Notes under the pieces: generated by a model | What the model saw: the letters and a program-made list of their open reading frames with translations, nothing else | Database searches by the model: none | What the model was told of the DNA's origin: nothing | DNA from: CSP1-4 sp963777975 | Lineage (GTDB): Bacteria; Chloroflexota; Limnocylindria; Limnocylindrales; CSP1-4 | Assembly (NCBI GenBank): GCA_963777975.1 | Contig: CAVZSO010000011.1 | Coordinates: forward strand, 1 to 64,000 | Direction: 5' to 3' | Length of the DNA: 64,000 nucleotides | Program-made: the position numbers and the translations under genes | Shown here: piece after piece, positions 9,105 through 21,266 of the stretch | Position numbering within the stretch: position 1 is the stretch's first letter | How the letters are laid out: each line of letters opens with the position of its first letter

Positions 9105-9108
<4 letters not shown>
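8136..9108 (-). pseudogene. LLM-class flavin-dependent oxidoreductase, reading frame broken near the C-terminus
   Basis: A luciferase-like (beta/alpha)8 monooxygenase or F420/FMN oxidoreductase. Motifs are FFGFHMPNYSYPG at the N-terminus, GLVTVMDHFYQI, RVRLGALVAGVTYRNPALLAK, the ISGGRAVLGLGAAWNE signature, and PPIIVGGTGERRTLRIAAEH. The frame from 9108 runs to about 8340 (PVLPVANERE). The family C-terminus (AAEILSGYVEEGFTGFTFG to VLQLLTRG) continues in another frame to 8136, so one indel near 8340 is needed. ATG 9106-9108 overlaps the TGA of the acyl-CoA synthetase (9105-9107), so the two are translationally coupled. The substrate and cofactor (F420 or FMN) are not determinable here. Confidence 0.82.
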
Positions 9109-11109
<2,001 letters not shown>

Positions 11110-11175
11110 CCCGCCATCGTAGCCACGCTCGGCCCAGCCTGGGCGCCACATGGGGCGATCGGGAGCGGAGCGGGG

Positions 11176-11985
11176 CTAGGGCTTGGAGACCTCGTAGAAG
11201 CGGACGACGAGGCGCATCTTGCCGCCGCTGACACAGGTCTGGAGGGTCAGCGCGGAACGCGACTGCGAGGCGTACGCCCAGCCAACGTCGCCATCCGGCG
11301 CGACGACCCTGTAGAAGCTCAGCCGGTAGTAGTGCGTGTGACCGTTGGGGCCGGCGTAGACCGCGAGCATGCCCTTGTGGAGGCGTCCGTTCCGGTAGGC
11401 CCGGTAGAGCGGGTAGAACTTGCCGAAGTCGTGGGCCATCAGGTAGACGTTGTTCGCTCCCGCGCAGCCCCAGCGGTAAACCACGTTGCCCGGGCCCTGG
11501 GAGCGCGAGCACGGGAACCAGTAGACGGCCTGGTTGATGCCCAGGCTCGGGAACCAGAAGTGGTTCTTCCCCCGGTAGGGCTGCTTGCTGGACTTCGACT
11601 TGGAGCCGCCATCGGGCTTCGCCTGAGCGGTCGCCTTGGCCTTCGCGGCAGCCTCGGCCTTGGCCGCGGCCTTGGCCGCGGCTGCCGCAGCGGCGGCATC
11701 GAGCGCGCGTTGCGCTTCGCGCTCCGCGCGCCAGTCGGCGCCGGCGATCCGGACGTCGTCGAGACTGACGTCGAGCGGCTCGATGGCGCCGCCCGAGGCC
11801 TGGATCGGTCGGGCAGGGATGTCGAAGGTCTGGAGCGCGCCGGGCTGGGCGCCCGGGAGATCCGTTGCGGCACCGGCCGGCTCGTTGGCGGCGACGCTGC
11901 CGACGAGCAGGGTCTCGGCGACGATGAGCCACGCCAGGCCGGCAGCCAGGCGCATCGGGAGGCGGCGGGCGGGTCGCTTGTCCAT
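11176..11985 (-). CDS. Sortase family protein with N-terminal membrane anchor
   Basis: A 269-residue protein. Residues 11-33 form a signal anchor. Residues 94-121 are an Ala/Lys-rich helical linker, and residues 128-134 are Ser/Lys rich. The C-terminal ~130 residues match the sortase fold: LMAHDFGKFYPL carries the catalytic His185, LTLQTC carries Cys251 in the TLxTC motif, and RLVVRF carries the likely Arg258 or Arg262. Sortases act outside the membrane, cleaving sorting signals and joining proteins to cell-wall or pilin amines. An extra Cys pair (CSRSQG, RWGCAG) is unusual. No LPXTG-type substrate was seen in the window, so the target is unknown. The lipoprotein gene upstream is on the same strand, 272 bases away. 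Confidence 0.78.
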   Translation of the reverse strand: MDKRPARRLPMRLAAGLAWLIVAETLLVGSVAANEPAGAATDLPGAQPGALQTFDIPARPIQASGGAIEPLDVSLDDVRIAGADWRAEREAQRALDAAAAAAAAKAAAKAEAAAKAKATAQAKPDGGSKSKSSKQPYRGKNHFWFPSLGINQAVYWFPCSRSQGPGNVVYRWGCAGANNVYLMAHDFGKFYPLYRAYRNGRLHKGMLAVYAGPNGHTHYYRLSFYRVVAPDGDVGWAYASQSRSALTLQTCVSGGKMRLVVRFYEVSKP

Positions 11986-12257
11986 GGGCCAAGGCTCGTG
12001 GCGCGAGCTCGCCGGGTCGCTGGCCCGGTGGTCAGGTGGGCATGGGACGGTCGGGCTGGCTCCGTCGTCAGGGCGTCGTAGGACCCGACCGTCAAGCGCT
12101 CATGGATGGCCGTTGCCGTCCGGGGCGCGGGGCACCGGTCTGGTGCGGTCAGGGGGTGAAGCCGACCGGGACCGATGGGTCCCTCGAGACCCCGGACCCG
12201 GTGCCGAGACGCCTCACTCGAACGACACGTGGCCCGCGATCGAGACGCGAAGTGGTG

Positions 12258-12788
12258 TCAGGGAGCGACACGACTGGGTTGCGGGGTACGGTCCTTGTCG
12301 ACGCCCGTGGGGATGCCCCCGTCGCCGGCGACCGACGCGAGACCGTGCTCGAGGGCCGCCTTGAGCTCCAGCGTCCAGCCGTCGCCGAATGCGCGATAGG
12401 GGCTGACGTCGATCCGCGAGACGGGCCCGCCGGCCCGCGCCGAGACGGCCTCGAAGGCCGCCTGGCAGGCATCGACGAGCTGCTCTTCATCGGCCCAGCG
12501 CACGTTGTTGCGGAAATGGAAGAGATAGACATCTCGCGAGGTCGGATCGGGCGGGAAGGAGACGACGACGTGGACGGCGTTGTCGGCCAGCGACGCGTCG
12601 CCGCAGCCCGGATCGCCACTCGTCCGCTCGTGGACGGCGATGCCGTTGAGCGCCCACGCCTCGAAGATCTCGGTGTAGCCACCGGGCGTCGGCAGGGGCG
12701 GCGAGCCGACGACCGACCCGCAGCCGGCGAGGAGAGCGACCGCGCCCGTCACGCCCGCGAGCAGGCGGACCACGCGGGGGAGGGCCAT
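12258..12788 (-). CDS. Lipoprotein of unknown function
   Basis: A 176-residue protein with a lipoprotein signal: basic start, hydrophobic core (LLAGVTGAVALLAGC) and lipobox LLAGC with Cys at about residue 23. The rest shows no family I recognise; it includes DNAVHVVVSFPPDP and VYLFHFRNNVRWADEEQL. ATG 12786-12788 is only six bases after TAGGCT (12795-12800, minus strand), so it is probably translated from a leaderless transcript. It is expected at the outer face of the membrane. Its proximity to the sortase is suggestive only. Confidence 0.65.
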   Translation of the reverse strand: MALPRVVRLLAGVTGAVALLAGCGSVVGSPPLPTPGGYTEIFEAWALNGIAVHERTSGDPGCGDASLADNAVHVVVSFPPDPTSRDVYLFHFRNNVRWADEEQLVDACQAAFEAVSARAGGPVSRIDVSPYRAFGDGWTLELKAALEHGLASVAGDGGIPTGVDKDRTPQPSRVAP

Positions 12789-12794
12789 GGCCCA

Positions 12795-12800
12795 AGCCTA
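12795..12800 (-). promoter_or_regulatory. -10 box of the lipoprotein gene (leaderless start)
   Basis: TAGGCT read on the minus strand ends six bases before the ATG at 12788, so transcription would begin at or next to the start codon. Confidence 0.5.
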
Positions 12801-12915
12801 GCCCGAATCCCCCATCAGGATGGCCCGACTGGGTCATGGGCAGGAGCGAGCGGGCCGGTATGGTGGACGCCCCGATGAGCCGGCTACCGCTGCCCGGCGG
12901 GGGCGGAGGAGCGAC

Positions 12916-14196
12916 GTGGATCTCGGGCTCTTCGTAGTGGGGGAAGCGGCCAAGCGTGGTCTGGTGCCCCGACTCCCGGGTGGCCGGGAACTGATGGCCG
13001 ATGCGGGCACTTGGCTGGCGACCGAGGCCCACGACATGGTCCGATCGGTGCGCGTGGACCAGGCCGGTGGGGGCGCCGCCTCGCTCTTCGCCGATGTCCA
13101 CCCGGCGGCCTTCCCGATGCGCCTGCACGCGACGGCCGACGGTGCGGTGGATGCCATGGCCGTGACGTCGGCCGTCGGGCCCGGCTACCACACCTACCTG
13201 GCTCAGCTCGTGCGGAGGCTCGGCACGGCCATGGACATCGACTGGACGACCCCGGACGGCAGCGCCGGGGCGACCGGGATGACGCGTTTCGTGGCCAGCA
13301 GTGACCGCTCGACGATCGAGCGCGAGATGCTGATCTGGCTTCAGGCGGCGCTGAAGGGCATCTGGCAGGCGCGCGGCCGCGGCGAGTGCGGCCTCCAGCT
13401 GTCGCTGTCGATGCGGACGCAGTTCAGCTTCGATGGTGCCCTGGCCACCCCGCTCGGCGCCCGTGACGACGCCTGGCTCGCGCGGGCCCTCGAGCGGCCG
13501 GAGGTGGCCATCGACGTGTGGCCATGGTGGTCCGACGCGGTGGATGCCCGATCACTCCTGGGTCGGGCGCTGTGCCTGATGTGGACAGAGATCCGCTGGC
13601 GACCGCCGGCGCCTGGCGAGCAGGAGGTGATGGACGAGGTCCTCGAGCTCCTGCGCCGCGCCTACGTGCTCGATCCGTCGCTCGACTACCCCTGGCCGGA
13701 ATGGGCCGAGCTGATGGGATACCGCGGCATCGAGAACGCGCTGATGGCGACGGTGCGTGACCGCACCGTCGGCGCTGACCGACCACCCATCGGCTACCGC
13801 CGCCGGCCGGTGACGATCCGCCACGAGGGCTGGTCGCTGACCGTGCCCGGCTCGTTCGGCGAGCGGTGGACCTCCGAGGAGTGGTGGGGCGGGGAGTCGA
13901 AGCGCACCATCACGCTCGCAGCCGCTTCGACCGAGACGACAGACGGGCCGATGCCGCCCGATGCCTTCCTGGCGAGGGTCGCCGCGGACCTCGGCGAGCA
14001 CACGATCACCCACCGTGACGGGCAGGTCATCGGTCGGGCGAGGATCACGACCGATGCGAGCTCTGGCGTCGAAGTCGGCGTCGTCGAGGGTTTCTCGGCC
14101 GTCGTCGGTAGCGGAGCCGCGATCCGCATCGTGTTCGACGACCCGTCCGACTGGGAGTGGGCCACCGACATGTGGCGCTCGCTCAGCTACGGGTGA
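12916..14196 (+). CDS. Conserved hypothetical cytosolic protein
   Basis: A 426-residue protein with no signal peptide or membrane segment and no family that I recognise. The chosen start is GTG 12916, preceded by GGAGGAG eight bases away; a longer in-frame start at 12820 lacks such a site. The N-terminal two thirds is Trp-rich and mixed alpha/beta (WPWWSDAVDARSLLG, LDYPWPEWAELMGYRGI). The last ~120 residues (VTIRHEGWSLTVPGSFGERW to the C-terminus) look like a separate beta-rich domain. A TATGGT box near 12857 may be the -10. It converges with the vWA operon, 55 bases from its last stop. Confidence 0.6.
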   Translation: MDLGLFVVGEAAKRGLVPRLPGGRELMADAGTWLATEAHDMVRSVRVDQAGGGAASLFADVHPAAFPMRLHATADGAVDAMAVTSAVGPGYHTYLAQLVRRLGTAMDIDWTTPDGSAGATGMTRFVASSDRSTIEREMLIWLQAALKGIWQARGRGECGLQLSLSMRTQFSFDGALATPLGARDDAWLARALERPEVAIDVWPWWSDAVDARSLLGRALCLMWTEIRWRPPAPGEQEVMDEVLELLRRAYVLDPSLDYPWPEWAELMGYRGIENALMATVRDRTVGADRPPIGYRRRPVTIRHEGWSLTVPGSFGERWTSEEWWGGESKRTITLAAASTETTDGPMPPDAFLARVAADLGEHTITHRDGQVIGRARITTDASSGVEVGVVEGFSAVVGSGAAIRIVFDDPSDWEWATDMWRSLSYG

Positions 14197-14251
14197 GCCG
14201 GGCGGTACATACGACTGACACCGCCCGCCGTCCGCGTCACGGATCGGCCTG

Positions 14252-17197
14252 TCAGCGCTGAGCTCGCTTCTTGGCCTCGCGCAGGCGGGCCAGGGTGTCC
14301 GGTTCGGCACTCGACGAGGTGGGCGGCCCCGCTGAGGTCGGCTGCTTCGGCTGATCGGGCGCCGGAGCAGGTGCGGGCAGCTTCGCGCTCGGTCGCTCGC
14401 GTGCGGCTGTCGGCGCTGTCATCGGTTCCGTCGGTGGGGGAGCGTCGGGGGCAGGCGTCGCCGGCCTGACCAGCGCGGCACGCGATCGCGATCCCGCAGC
14501 GCGCTCCTTGGCCGCCAGCATCCCGCCGACGGCCTCGGGTCGGGCGGCGCGCCCACGACCGAGCACCCGTGCGCCGAACCAGGCACGGCCGGCGGCCACC
14601 TCGCGGCGCGAGATCGAGACGCGTCGGATGGCGACGTCGATGGGGAAGAGGAGCAGGGCGAGGACGAGCAACAGCGGCCAGAGGTCGGTGGCGAAGGCGG
14701 TCGAGCGCAGGTCGTGTGTCCAGACCTCGGCGGCCGTCTCGACGGCGCGCCCGCCGGTCGCGGAGCGCAGGGTCGTGAGGAGTGGCTCATTGACGCCCAG
14801 CAGGCGGTACTCGGCGGGGGCGGGGGCGACGAGACCCAGCGTGCGCCCGAGATCGGCCACGCCGGCGCGCTTCTGGAGCACGCGCAGGGCATAGGCGCCG
14901 GGCTTGAGCGTGCCCATCTGCGCCTCGTAGACGCCCGGTGCGACCTGCTCGAGCGAGACGACCTGTTGCCCGAGCTCGGGGTCGACGACGGTCACCGCCG
15001 TCTCGTAGAAGTCACGCGGCGTGCCGTCGCTCTCGACCGACGTCACGCGCAGCCGCGAGGCATCGCCCTCGGTCACGAACTCGGCTTCGATGCCACCGGT
15101 CTCTTCGCCCGGGAACGTCCAGCGCACGAGCTGGCTGAAGAAGCGGTCGAAGCCCTGCCAGCCGACCCAGCCCTTGGCCCAGCGTCCGGTCGCGTCCGAG
15201 GTCCAGGCCACCGAGCGACCCAGCCCGTATTGCCATTGCGCCAGGAGCGGGTCGTCGCGGCCGGTGACCAGGATGGTCTCTGCCGCTGGCTTGGCCGTCG
15301 TGCCGTTGTAGCCGAGAAGGCGCGGCAGGCCTGCTTCCAGGCCGGCAAGGATGGGCGATGATCCGGTCTGGACCGGGAAGAACGACTCCTCGACGATCTG
15401 CTGGCCGGAGACCTGCTGCGTCTCCTTGAGGAAGATGTCGGGGATGCTGGCCGGGTTGGCGGCCGGGTAGTACCGGCCGCCGCCCTGCTCGGCGAGTTGC
15501 TTGAGGATGTCCGCGGAGCCGCCGCCGGCCCCGACGGTCGAGAGCGTGATGCCGGCTGCTTTCATGCGCGCGATGAGCGCCGTGTAGTCGCCGCTGCGTG
15601 ACCAGCCGTCGGTCAGGAGCACGATGTGGCGACGGGTAGCGCTCGTCTTCTCGAGCGATGCCACCGCCTCGGAGAGCCCGGCGAAGATGTTGGTCTGGCC
15701 CTCGGCCTTGATGCCGGCGATCTGCGACTCCACGTCGCCGACCGTGCCCAGCGGCGCTGTGCGGATAGCCCAGTGGGCGTTCTCGTTGAAGGCCACGACC
15801 CCGAACTCGTCGCGCGGCGTGAGGGCGGCCACGGCGCGCAGGATGGCCTCCTTGCCGATGTCGACCTTGGGCACGCCCTGGATGGCCACGCCGAGGTCGC
15901 GATTGGCGACATTGCAGTGGCAGGCGTCCATCGAGCCGGACTTGTCGATGACCACGACCAGGGCGACGTCCGGCTGTTTCTCGCGATCGCGGACGTCCAT
16001 CTCGACCGGCAGCGCCTCCTCGAGCGGCGTCTGCTTGTAGCCGCCGGCGCCATAGGAGCGCGGCCCACCGATCATGACCAGGCCCCGCCCCAGGTCGCGG
16101 GTGAAGGCCTGCATCGCCTTCATCTGGTTCTCGCTCAGGCGGGTGCGCGGGGTATCGACGAGGACGACCGAGTCGAAGGCAGCCAGCCCGGTCAGGGAGT
16201 CCGGCGCCGCCTCCGGGACGACCGTGGTGACGTCCTGGCGCTCGCGCTCGAGGGCCGTCACGAGGTTGCCCGCCACGTCCTCGTCGCCGGCCACGACCAG
16301 GATGCGCGGATCGCCCTTGACGATGGTGTCCGAGTCGGCGCGGTCGTTCTGGCCGAATGTGTCGCGCCCCGCCTCGACCAGCGCGCGGAAGGTGTGGAAG
16401 CCGGCCTCCGTCGCCTTGGTTCGGAAGCTGACGGTGTTCGTGCCGGCCTCGAGCGCGACCTGCTGCGAGCCGATCTGCTCGCCGTCGCCGAAGAGCCGCA
16501 CCGTGGCCGGCTGGGCCACGGTCGAAGTGATGGTGACCGTGGCCTCGATCTCCTCGCCGACGCGTGCCGTCGACGGCGTATGGAGCCGCTCGACGATGAC
16601 CTCATCGGCCGTCAGCTGGCCGACGGCATGGGTCTCGACCTGCACGCCGCGCGCCGCGGCCAGCGCCGCCTCCGACGTGCCGTGGCCGGTCGTGTCGTTG
16701 CCATCGCTGACGAGCACGATGCGTTTCTGCGTCTCATCGGGGAAGAGCGCGGATGCCAGGCGCAGCGCGCCACCGATGTCGGTCGAGCCCTTGACGGGCA
16801 CCGAGGCCAGGGCGGCCATCTCCTTGAGATCGTCAGGCAGCTGCTCGACGAGCGCATCGCCTCCGAAGGCCACGATGCCGGCCAGGTCGCCGTCCTTCTT
16901 GACTTCGATCGCCTGCCGCACGAAGTCGACCGCCGCGGCTCGGCCGGCGGTGCCGACGGAGTCGGAGAGATCGACGACGAAGACGGTGGTCAGCTTGTCG
17001 ACCGGCCAGACCCATTGCAGCCCGGCCAGGGCGAAGACGATGAGGGCGAGCAGGAGGATGCGGATCCCGAGCGCCAGGCGCCGACGCCCGAGGCCCAGGT
17101 GGTGTCGGGCGGCTCGGCTGAGCAGGAGCGTCAGTGCCACGGCCGGGACCAGCAGGAGCAGGAGCTGCGGCGCGGTGAAGCCGAAGGGCAGGCTCAT
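14252..17197 (-). CDS. Membrane protein with two vWA domains and a GATase-like domain (last gene of MoxR operon)
   Basis: A 981-residue protein, start ATG 17195-17197, overlapping the previous gene's TGA (17194-17196). Two N-terminal membrane segments (APQLLLLLVPAVALTLLL; ILLLALIVFALAGLQWVW) are followed by a vWA domain with metal-site DLSDSVG, a beta-sandwich (ATVTITSTVAQPATVRLF) and a class I glutamine-amidotransferase-like domain (ILVVAGDEDVAGNL to MIGGPRSYGAGGY). A second vWA domain with VIDKSGSMD comes next. A further membrane segment (LWPLLLVLALLLFPIDVAI) precedes a Pro/Ala-rich cytosolic tail. This architecture matches proteins in MoxR operons, thought to work with the AAA+ ATPase in maturing or remodelling surface complexes. 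The substrate is unknown. Confidence 0.82.
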   Translation of the reverse strand: MSLPFGFTAPQLLLLLVPAVALTLLLSRAARHHLGLGRRRLALGIRILLLALIVFALAGLQWVWPVDKLTTVFVVDLSDSVGTAGRAAAVDFVRQAIEVKKDGDLAGIVAFGGDALVEQLPDDLKEMAALASVPVKGSTDIGGALRLASALFPDETQKRIVLVSDGNDTTGHGTSEAALAAARGVQVETHAVGQLTADEVIVERLHTPSTARVGEEIEATVTITSTVAQPATVRLFGDGEQIGSQQVALEAGTNTVSFRTKATEAGFHTFRALVEAGRDTFGQNDRADSDTIVKGDPRILVVAGDEDVAGNLVTALERERQDVTTVVPEAAPDSLTGLAAFDSVVLVDTPRTRLSENQMKAMQAFTRDLGRGLVMIGGPRSYGAGGYKQTPLEEALPVEMDVRDREKQPDVALVVVIDKSGSMDACHCNVANRDLGVAIQGVPKVDIGKEAILRAVAALTPRDEFGVVAFNENAHWAIRTAPLGTVGDVESQIAGIKAEGQTNIFAGLSEAVASLEKTSATRRHIVLLTDGWSRSGDYTALIARMKAAGITLSTVGAGGGSADILKQLAEQGGGRYYPAANPASIPDIFLKETQQVSGQQIVEESFFPVQTGSSPILAGLEAGLPRLLGYNGTTAKPAAETILVTGRDDPLLAQWQYGLGRSVAWTSDATGRWAKGWVGWQGFDRFFSQLVRWTFPGEETGGIEAEFVTEGDASRLRVTSVESDGTPRDFYETAVTVVDPELGQQVVSLEQVAPGVYEAQMGTLKPGAYALRVLQKRAGVADLGRTLGLVAPAPAEYRLLGVNEPLLTTLRSATGGRAVETAAEVWTHDLRSTAFATDLWPLLLVLALLLFPIDVAIRRVSISRREVAAGRAWFGARVLGRGRAARPEAVGGMLAAKERAAGSRSRAALVRPATPAPDAPPPTEPMTAPTAARERPSAKLPAPAPAPDQPKQPTSAGPPTSSSAEPDTLARLREAKKRAQR

Positions 17198-19243
17198 CGG
17201 GTGCTCCGCCGTCGCATCGGGCGTCGACGGCCGAGGCTGATGATCCACTCGCGGATGCGCCGCGCTCCGTCGCGCTCGTAGACGAGCCACTCCACGAGCA
17301 GGAGACCCAAGGCGGCGAGGGCGACGGGGATCCACCATTCGTCGCGTGCCGTGCCCGGCGTGCCGTCGTCGACCGGGGCGCCGCCGACCGCGGTCAGCCG
17401 TGCACCGTCGCCGGGCGCGATGGTCGACTCCTGGAGGTCGAAGAGGTCGACAGCGAAGCGGACGGGCCCGACCGCCGCCGAGGCGCCGGACCCGGAGGGA
17501 CTCGGCGTCGGGCTCAGGGTGGGGCTCGCGGCCGCGCTGCCAGCGGGCGCCGGCGCCGCAGGGATCGGCTCGGCGGCGTAGGCACCCAGCGCGCTCGTGC
17601 CCACGAACGTGACGCTGGCGCTGGATGACGTCGCCGGCTCGACCTCGGTGACCGTCCCGTCCGGCGACGTGACCCGCATGCCGACGCTCCCCGGTGGCAG
17701 GAGCAGCTCGACGGGCGCGCCGGGCTCGACCGGCTCGAAGGTGCTGGCGTCACGTCCGAGCAGCTCGCCCGAGAGGTTGGCGACGAGGATCGGCCAGGCG
17801 ACCTGGAGCGGCAGGTCACTCTGGCGGAGGTCGAACGCCAGCACCGCGGTAGGCAGGCCGTCGCGCGCGCCGGCATACAGCAGGGGCGCCTGGCCGACGC
17901 CTGGGATCACGCTGCGCGCCCACGTCGGCAGCTCCATGCGCTGGGCCTTGGCGACATGGGCACGGGTCAGGTCGACGTCGTGCAGCAGCGGCTCGTCGGG
18001 CGCCGGGCGGCCGATGCCAGGCTGCTGAAGCGTGCCGGCGACCGTGCCCAGCTCGCTCGTCCGCGGGGGTGCGATGGCCAGGATCGGCTTGGCCGGCAGG
18101 CTCGTCGGCAGGAAGCCGTCGAAGACGATGAGGTCGAACTTGTCGAGCCCGGTCGTGCTCGCGTAGTCCTCGCCCGTCGCGCCATAGAGCTCGACGTTGG
18201 GCAGCAACGACAGGGCGTTCTGGAGGTAGACGTTGCCGGGGCCGACCAGCAGGATGCGCTGCAGCCGATCGCTCGGCACGATGGCCCAGGCGGCATCGTC
18301 GGCCGCCAGCTGATCGGCCAGTCCGGTCGGCGCGGCGCCGTCGTCGGTGGTGTCGGAGGCCGTCAGCCGAGCCTCGACCACGGCCGTCCCCGCCGGCAGC
18401 TCGTCGATGATGACCTGCGTCTGGGTCAACGGGTCGAGGTAGACGTCTCGGGCGGTGAACGGGACGCCATCGGCGAGCACCTGGATCCGCCGCTCGACGC
18501 GCTGGGCATCGAGGTTGGCGACGCTCACGAACAGGCTGCGCTTGACGCCGCCGGCGCCCGTCTGGACCGCCAGGGCCGAGATCGCCTGATTGTGCCGCTC
18601 CCGCCCGACCGGCAGGACGCGGATGGGGGCCTTGCGTGTGGAGAGCCGGCGCACGGCCGCCAGCGTCGTCGGTCACGACCAGGATCTGCGCGCCTCGGGC
18701 ACGCGACGCGAGGGCATCGGCCAGGCGCAACGCCTCGGTCATGTCGCCGCTGCCGTTGGACAGCTCGATGCCATCGATGAGGGCCGTCGCGCGCCCGCGA
18801 TCGCTGACCTCGTTGGCGACCACGCGGGCCGTCTCGCCGGCAGCCACGATGCTCACTCGCCCGTCCGAGGGCAGCTCAGCGAGCGCTTCCGATGCCGCCC
18901 GCTTGGCCGCGGTCAGCCGATCCGGGAAGACGTCCGTGGCGCCCATGCTGGCCGACGCGTCCACGACCAGCACCAGGTCGCTGGCCAGGCCCGCGGGCCG
19001 CTCCAGGAAGGGGCGCGCCGCCGCCAGGACGAGGATCAGGACGAGCAGGAGCTGGAGCAGCAGGAGCAACGATCGCCGTAGACGCTGCCACGGTGCGTTG
19101 GCCTCCACGTCGCGCACCAGCTGCTGCCAGAGGAACGTGCTGCTGACCGTCCGCTCATCGCGCCGCAGCCGCAGCATGTAGAACGCGACGATGAGCGGGA
19201 TGAAGGCCAGGCCGGCGATGGCCAGTGGCGCCAGGAAGGGCAT
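17194..19243 (-). pseudogene. BatA/vWA membrane protein, reading frame broken once
   Basis: Start ATG 19241-19243 (MPFLAPLAIAGLAFIPLIV). This is a BatA-type N-terminus with two membrane segments (LAGLAFIPLIVAFYMLRL-like, then LLLLLQLLLVLILVLAAARP), followed by a vWA domain with DASASMGATD. The frame breaks near 18670, between ARGAQILVVTDD and ALAAVRRLSTRKAPIRVLPVG, and continues intact. The C-terminal half contains RILLVGPGNVYLQNAL and a GATase/DUF-like region, a Pro/Ser-rich stretch, and a last membrane segment (IPVALAALGLLLVEWLVY) with a basic tail. The full length is about 683 residues. It ends in an ATGA overlap with the next vWA gene. The predicted role is that of a membrane partner of MoxR. 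Confidence 0.78.
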
Positions 19244-19257
19244 CGTCTCGCCTGGCG

Positions 19258-20206
19258 TCAGGCGACCACGCCGCGGCGGCGCAGCTCGGCGAAGACGAGG
19301 TCGGCCAGCGGCAGCGTCGAGGGCACCGTCACGAACGACGCCCGTCGCTTCGTCGCCGTCGCGTCCAGTCGCTGCCTGCCAGGCACCCAGGCGCGCGCGG
19401 TAGGCATCGATGGTCGACAGATCCGCCGTGATGTCCACGCCCGACGCGCTCTCGACGTCGACCAGCCGCAGATCTCCCTCGAGCGGGGGGTCCAGCTCGT
19501 CCGGGCTCAGGACCTGGAGGATGGCCACCTCGCAGCGCGTGCCGGCGAGCTCGGAGATGGCGCGCTCGGCGTTGGCGTCGAAGCAGTCGCTGATGAGGAT
19601 GAGCGGGCCTCGCTGGGTCAGCTGCGCGGCGTAGTGGCGAGCGCAGGCGGCCAGGTCCGTCGTGCCGGCCGCCGGCTGGATCGGCGACAGGTCGGCCAGG
19701 ACCTGGAAGATGCGGTTGGTCCCGCGTACGGCCGGGTAGCGGCGCGCCACGCGGCCCTGGAGGACGGCCAGGCTGATGCGGTCATATGAGGCGAGCCCGA
19801 CATAGGCCAGGGCTGCGGCGGCTCGTTTCGCGAAGAGGAGCTTGTCCGGCGAGCCCGTGCCCATCGAGCCCGAGGCGTCGAGCAGGATATGGACGGTCAC
19901 GTCCTCTTCCTCGATGAAGAGCTTGATGAAGAGCTTCTCGAGACGGGCGTAGATGTTCCAGTCGAGCGAGCGCAGGTCGTCGCCCAGCGAGTAGTCGCGA
20001 TAGTCGGCGAACTCGACCGAGACGCCGCGCTTGGCGCTCCGGCGGACGCCCTTCATGCCGCCTCGCACGGCCTTGCGCGTGACGAGCATCAAGCGTTCGA
20101 GCTGGCGCAGGAACGCTTCGTCGAAGACGGTCGGGTCGACCGCTGAGGGCAGCAGGTCGTGGCGGGTCGCCGGCTCGGCAGCCGGCTCCGTTCGCGGGTC
20201 GGTCAT
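19258..20206 (-). pseudogene. DUF58 protein (vWA-like), C-terminal frame broken
   Basis: Start ATG 20204-20206. DUF58 hallmarks are the basic segment RKAVRGGMKGVRRSAKRG, VEFADYRDYSLGDDLRSLDW with the conserved YxxGDDxRxxDW core, and a vWA metal site LLDASGSMG near residue 107. The frame breaks near 19375 after LGAWQA. The other frame (LDATATKRRASFVTVP to AELRRRGVVA) ends at TGA 19258-19260, a normal family C-terminus about 15 bases before the next gene. Members accompany MoxR ATPases throughout bacteria. It follows the MoxR gene by 19 bases. Confidence 0.8.
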
Positions 20207-20225
20207 CGGGGCCTGCCCGTCGCCG

Positions 20226-21246
20226 TCAGTCGACGGTCGGCGGGGCGACGGCGTCCAGGACGGCGCGGATGATGGCGTCGGGCGTGATGCCCTCCGCCTC
20301 GCCCTCGAAGTTGCGGATGACCCGATGTCGGAGGGCCGGCAAGGCCACATCGCGGATGTCATCGATGGCCACGTTGAAGCGTCCGTCCATGAGGGCATGG
20401 ATCTTGCCGGCCACCACGAGCGCCTGGGCGCCGCGCGGCGAACCACCGTAGCGGACGTACTCGCGGACGAGGCCGGGTGCGCGGTCGTTGTCGGGATGCG
20501 TGGCCGACAGCAGGCTGACGGCATAGGCCGTCACGTGCGGCGCGATGGGCACACTGCGGGCGAGCCGCTGCATGGCCACGATCTCGGCACCCGTCGCCAC
20601 GTGCTGGACGGTCACCTGCTCGTCGCCCGTCGTGCGATCCATGATCGCGCACCAGGTCCTCCTCGGCCGGGAAGGGGACCCAGAGCTTGAACAGGAAGCG
20701 GTCGAGCTGCGCCTCCGGCAGGGGATAGGTGCCTTCCATCTCGAGCGGGTTCTGGGTCGCCAGGACGAAGAACGGCGGATCGAGCTTGTAGCGCTGGCGC
20801 GCGACCGAGACCTGCTGCTCCTGCATCGCCTCGAGGAGGGCCGACTGGGTCTTGGGCGTGGCACGGTTGATCTCGTCGGCCAGCACGAGGTTGGCGAAGA
20901 TCGGTCCCGGCTGGAAGCGGAACTGCCGGCCGCCATCCTCCTCGACCAGGATGTTGGTGCCCACGATGTCGGCAGGCATCAGGTCGGGCGTGAACTGGAT
21001 GCGGTTGAAGGCGCAGTCGATGACCTCGGCCATGGTGCGCACGAGCATCGTCTTGCCGAGCCCCGGCACGCCCTCCAGCAGCGCGTGGCCGTTGGCGAGC
21101 ATGCAGATCAGGGTCTGCCGGACGAGGGCATCCTGACCGACGATGACCCGACCGACCTCGCGCTCGATGACCCGGCTCCGCTCGGCGAAGTCGGTCGTGC
21201 TGAGGGTGATGGTCGGCGCGGCGGTCGGAGCGGCGGGGTCGGTCAT
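20226..21246 (-). pseudogene. MoxR-family AAA+ ATPase, reading frame broken once
   Basis: Start ATG 21244-21246. It has Walker A GVPGLGKT (residues 59-66), Walker B NLVLADEINRA (near 120), sensor 1 LATQNPLEMEGTYPLPEAQLD, and the C-terminal lid YVRYGGSPRGAQALV and VIRNFEGEAEGITPDAII. All are typical of MoxR chaperone-like ATPases of about 320-340 residues. The frame shifts near 20645, between EEDLVRD and IMDRTTGDEQVT. MoxR proteins remodel or insert cofactors into partner complexes with vWA proteins, and two vWA genes and a DUF58 gene follow directly. The target of this copy is unknown. Confidence 0.88.
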
Positions 21247-21266
21247 CGGTCGTCTCCCATGGTCGA

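Noticed and set aside
15626..17281. Long antisense open frames over the vWA gene, for example a 551-codon frame on the plus strand
   Set aside because: They are shadows of the high-GC minus-strand gene. Their composition is Arg/Asp/Gly/Ala-rich with no family motif, and the minus-strand protein has clear vWA domains.
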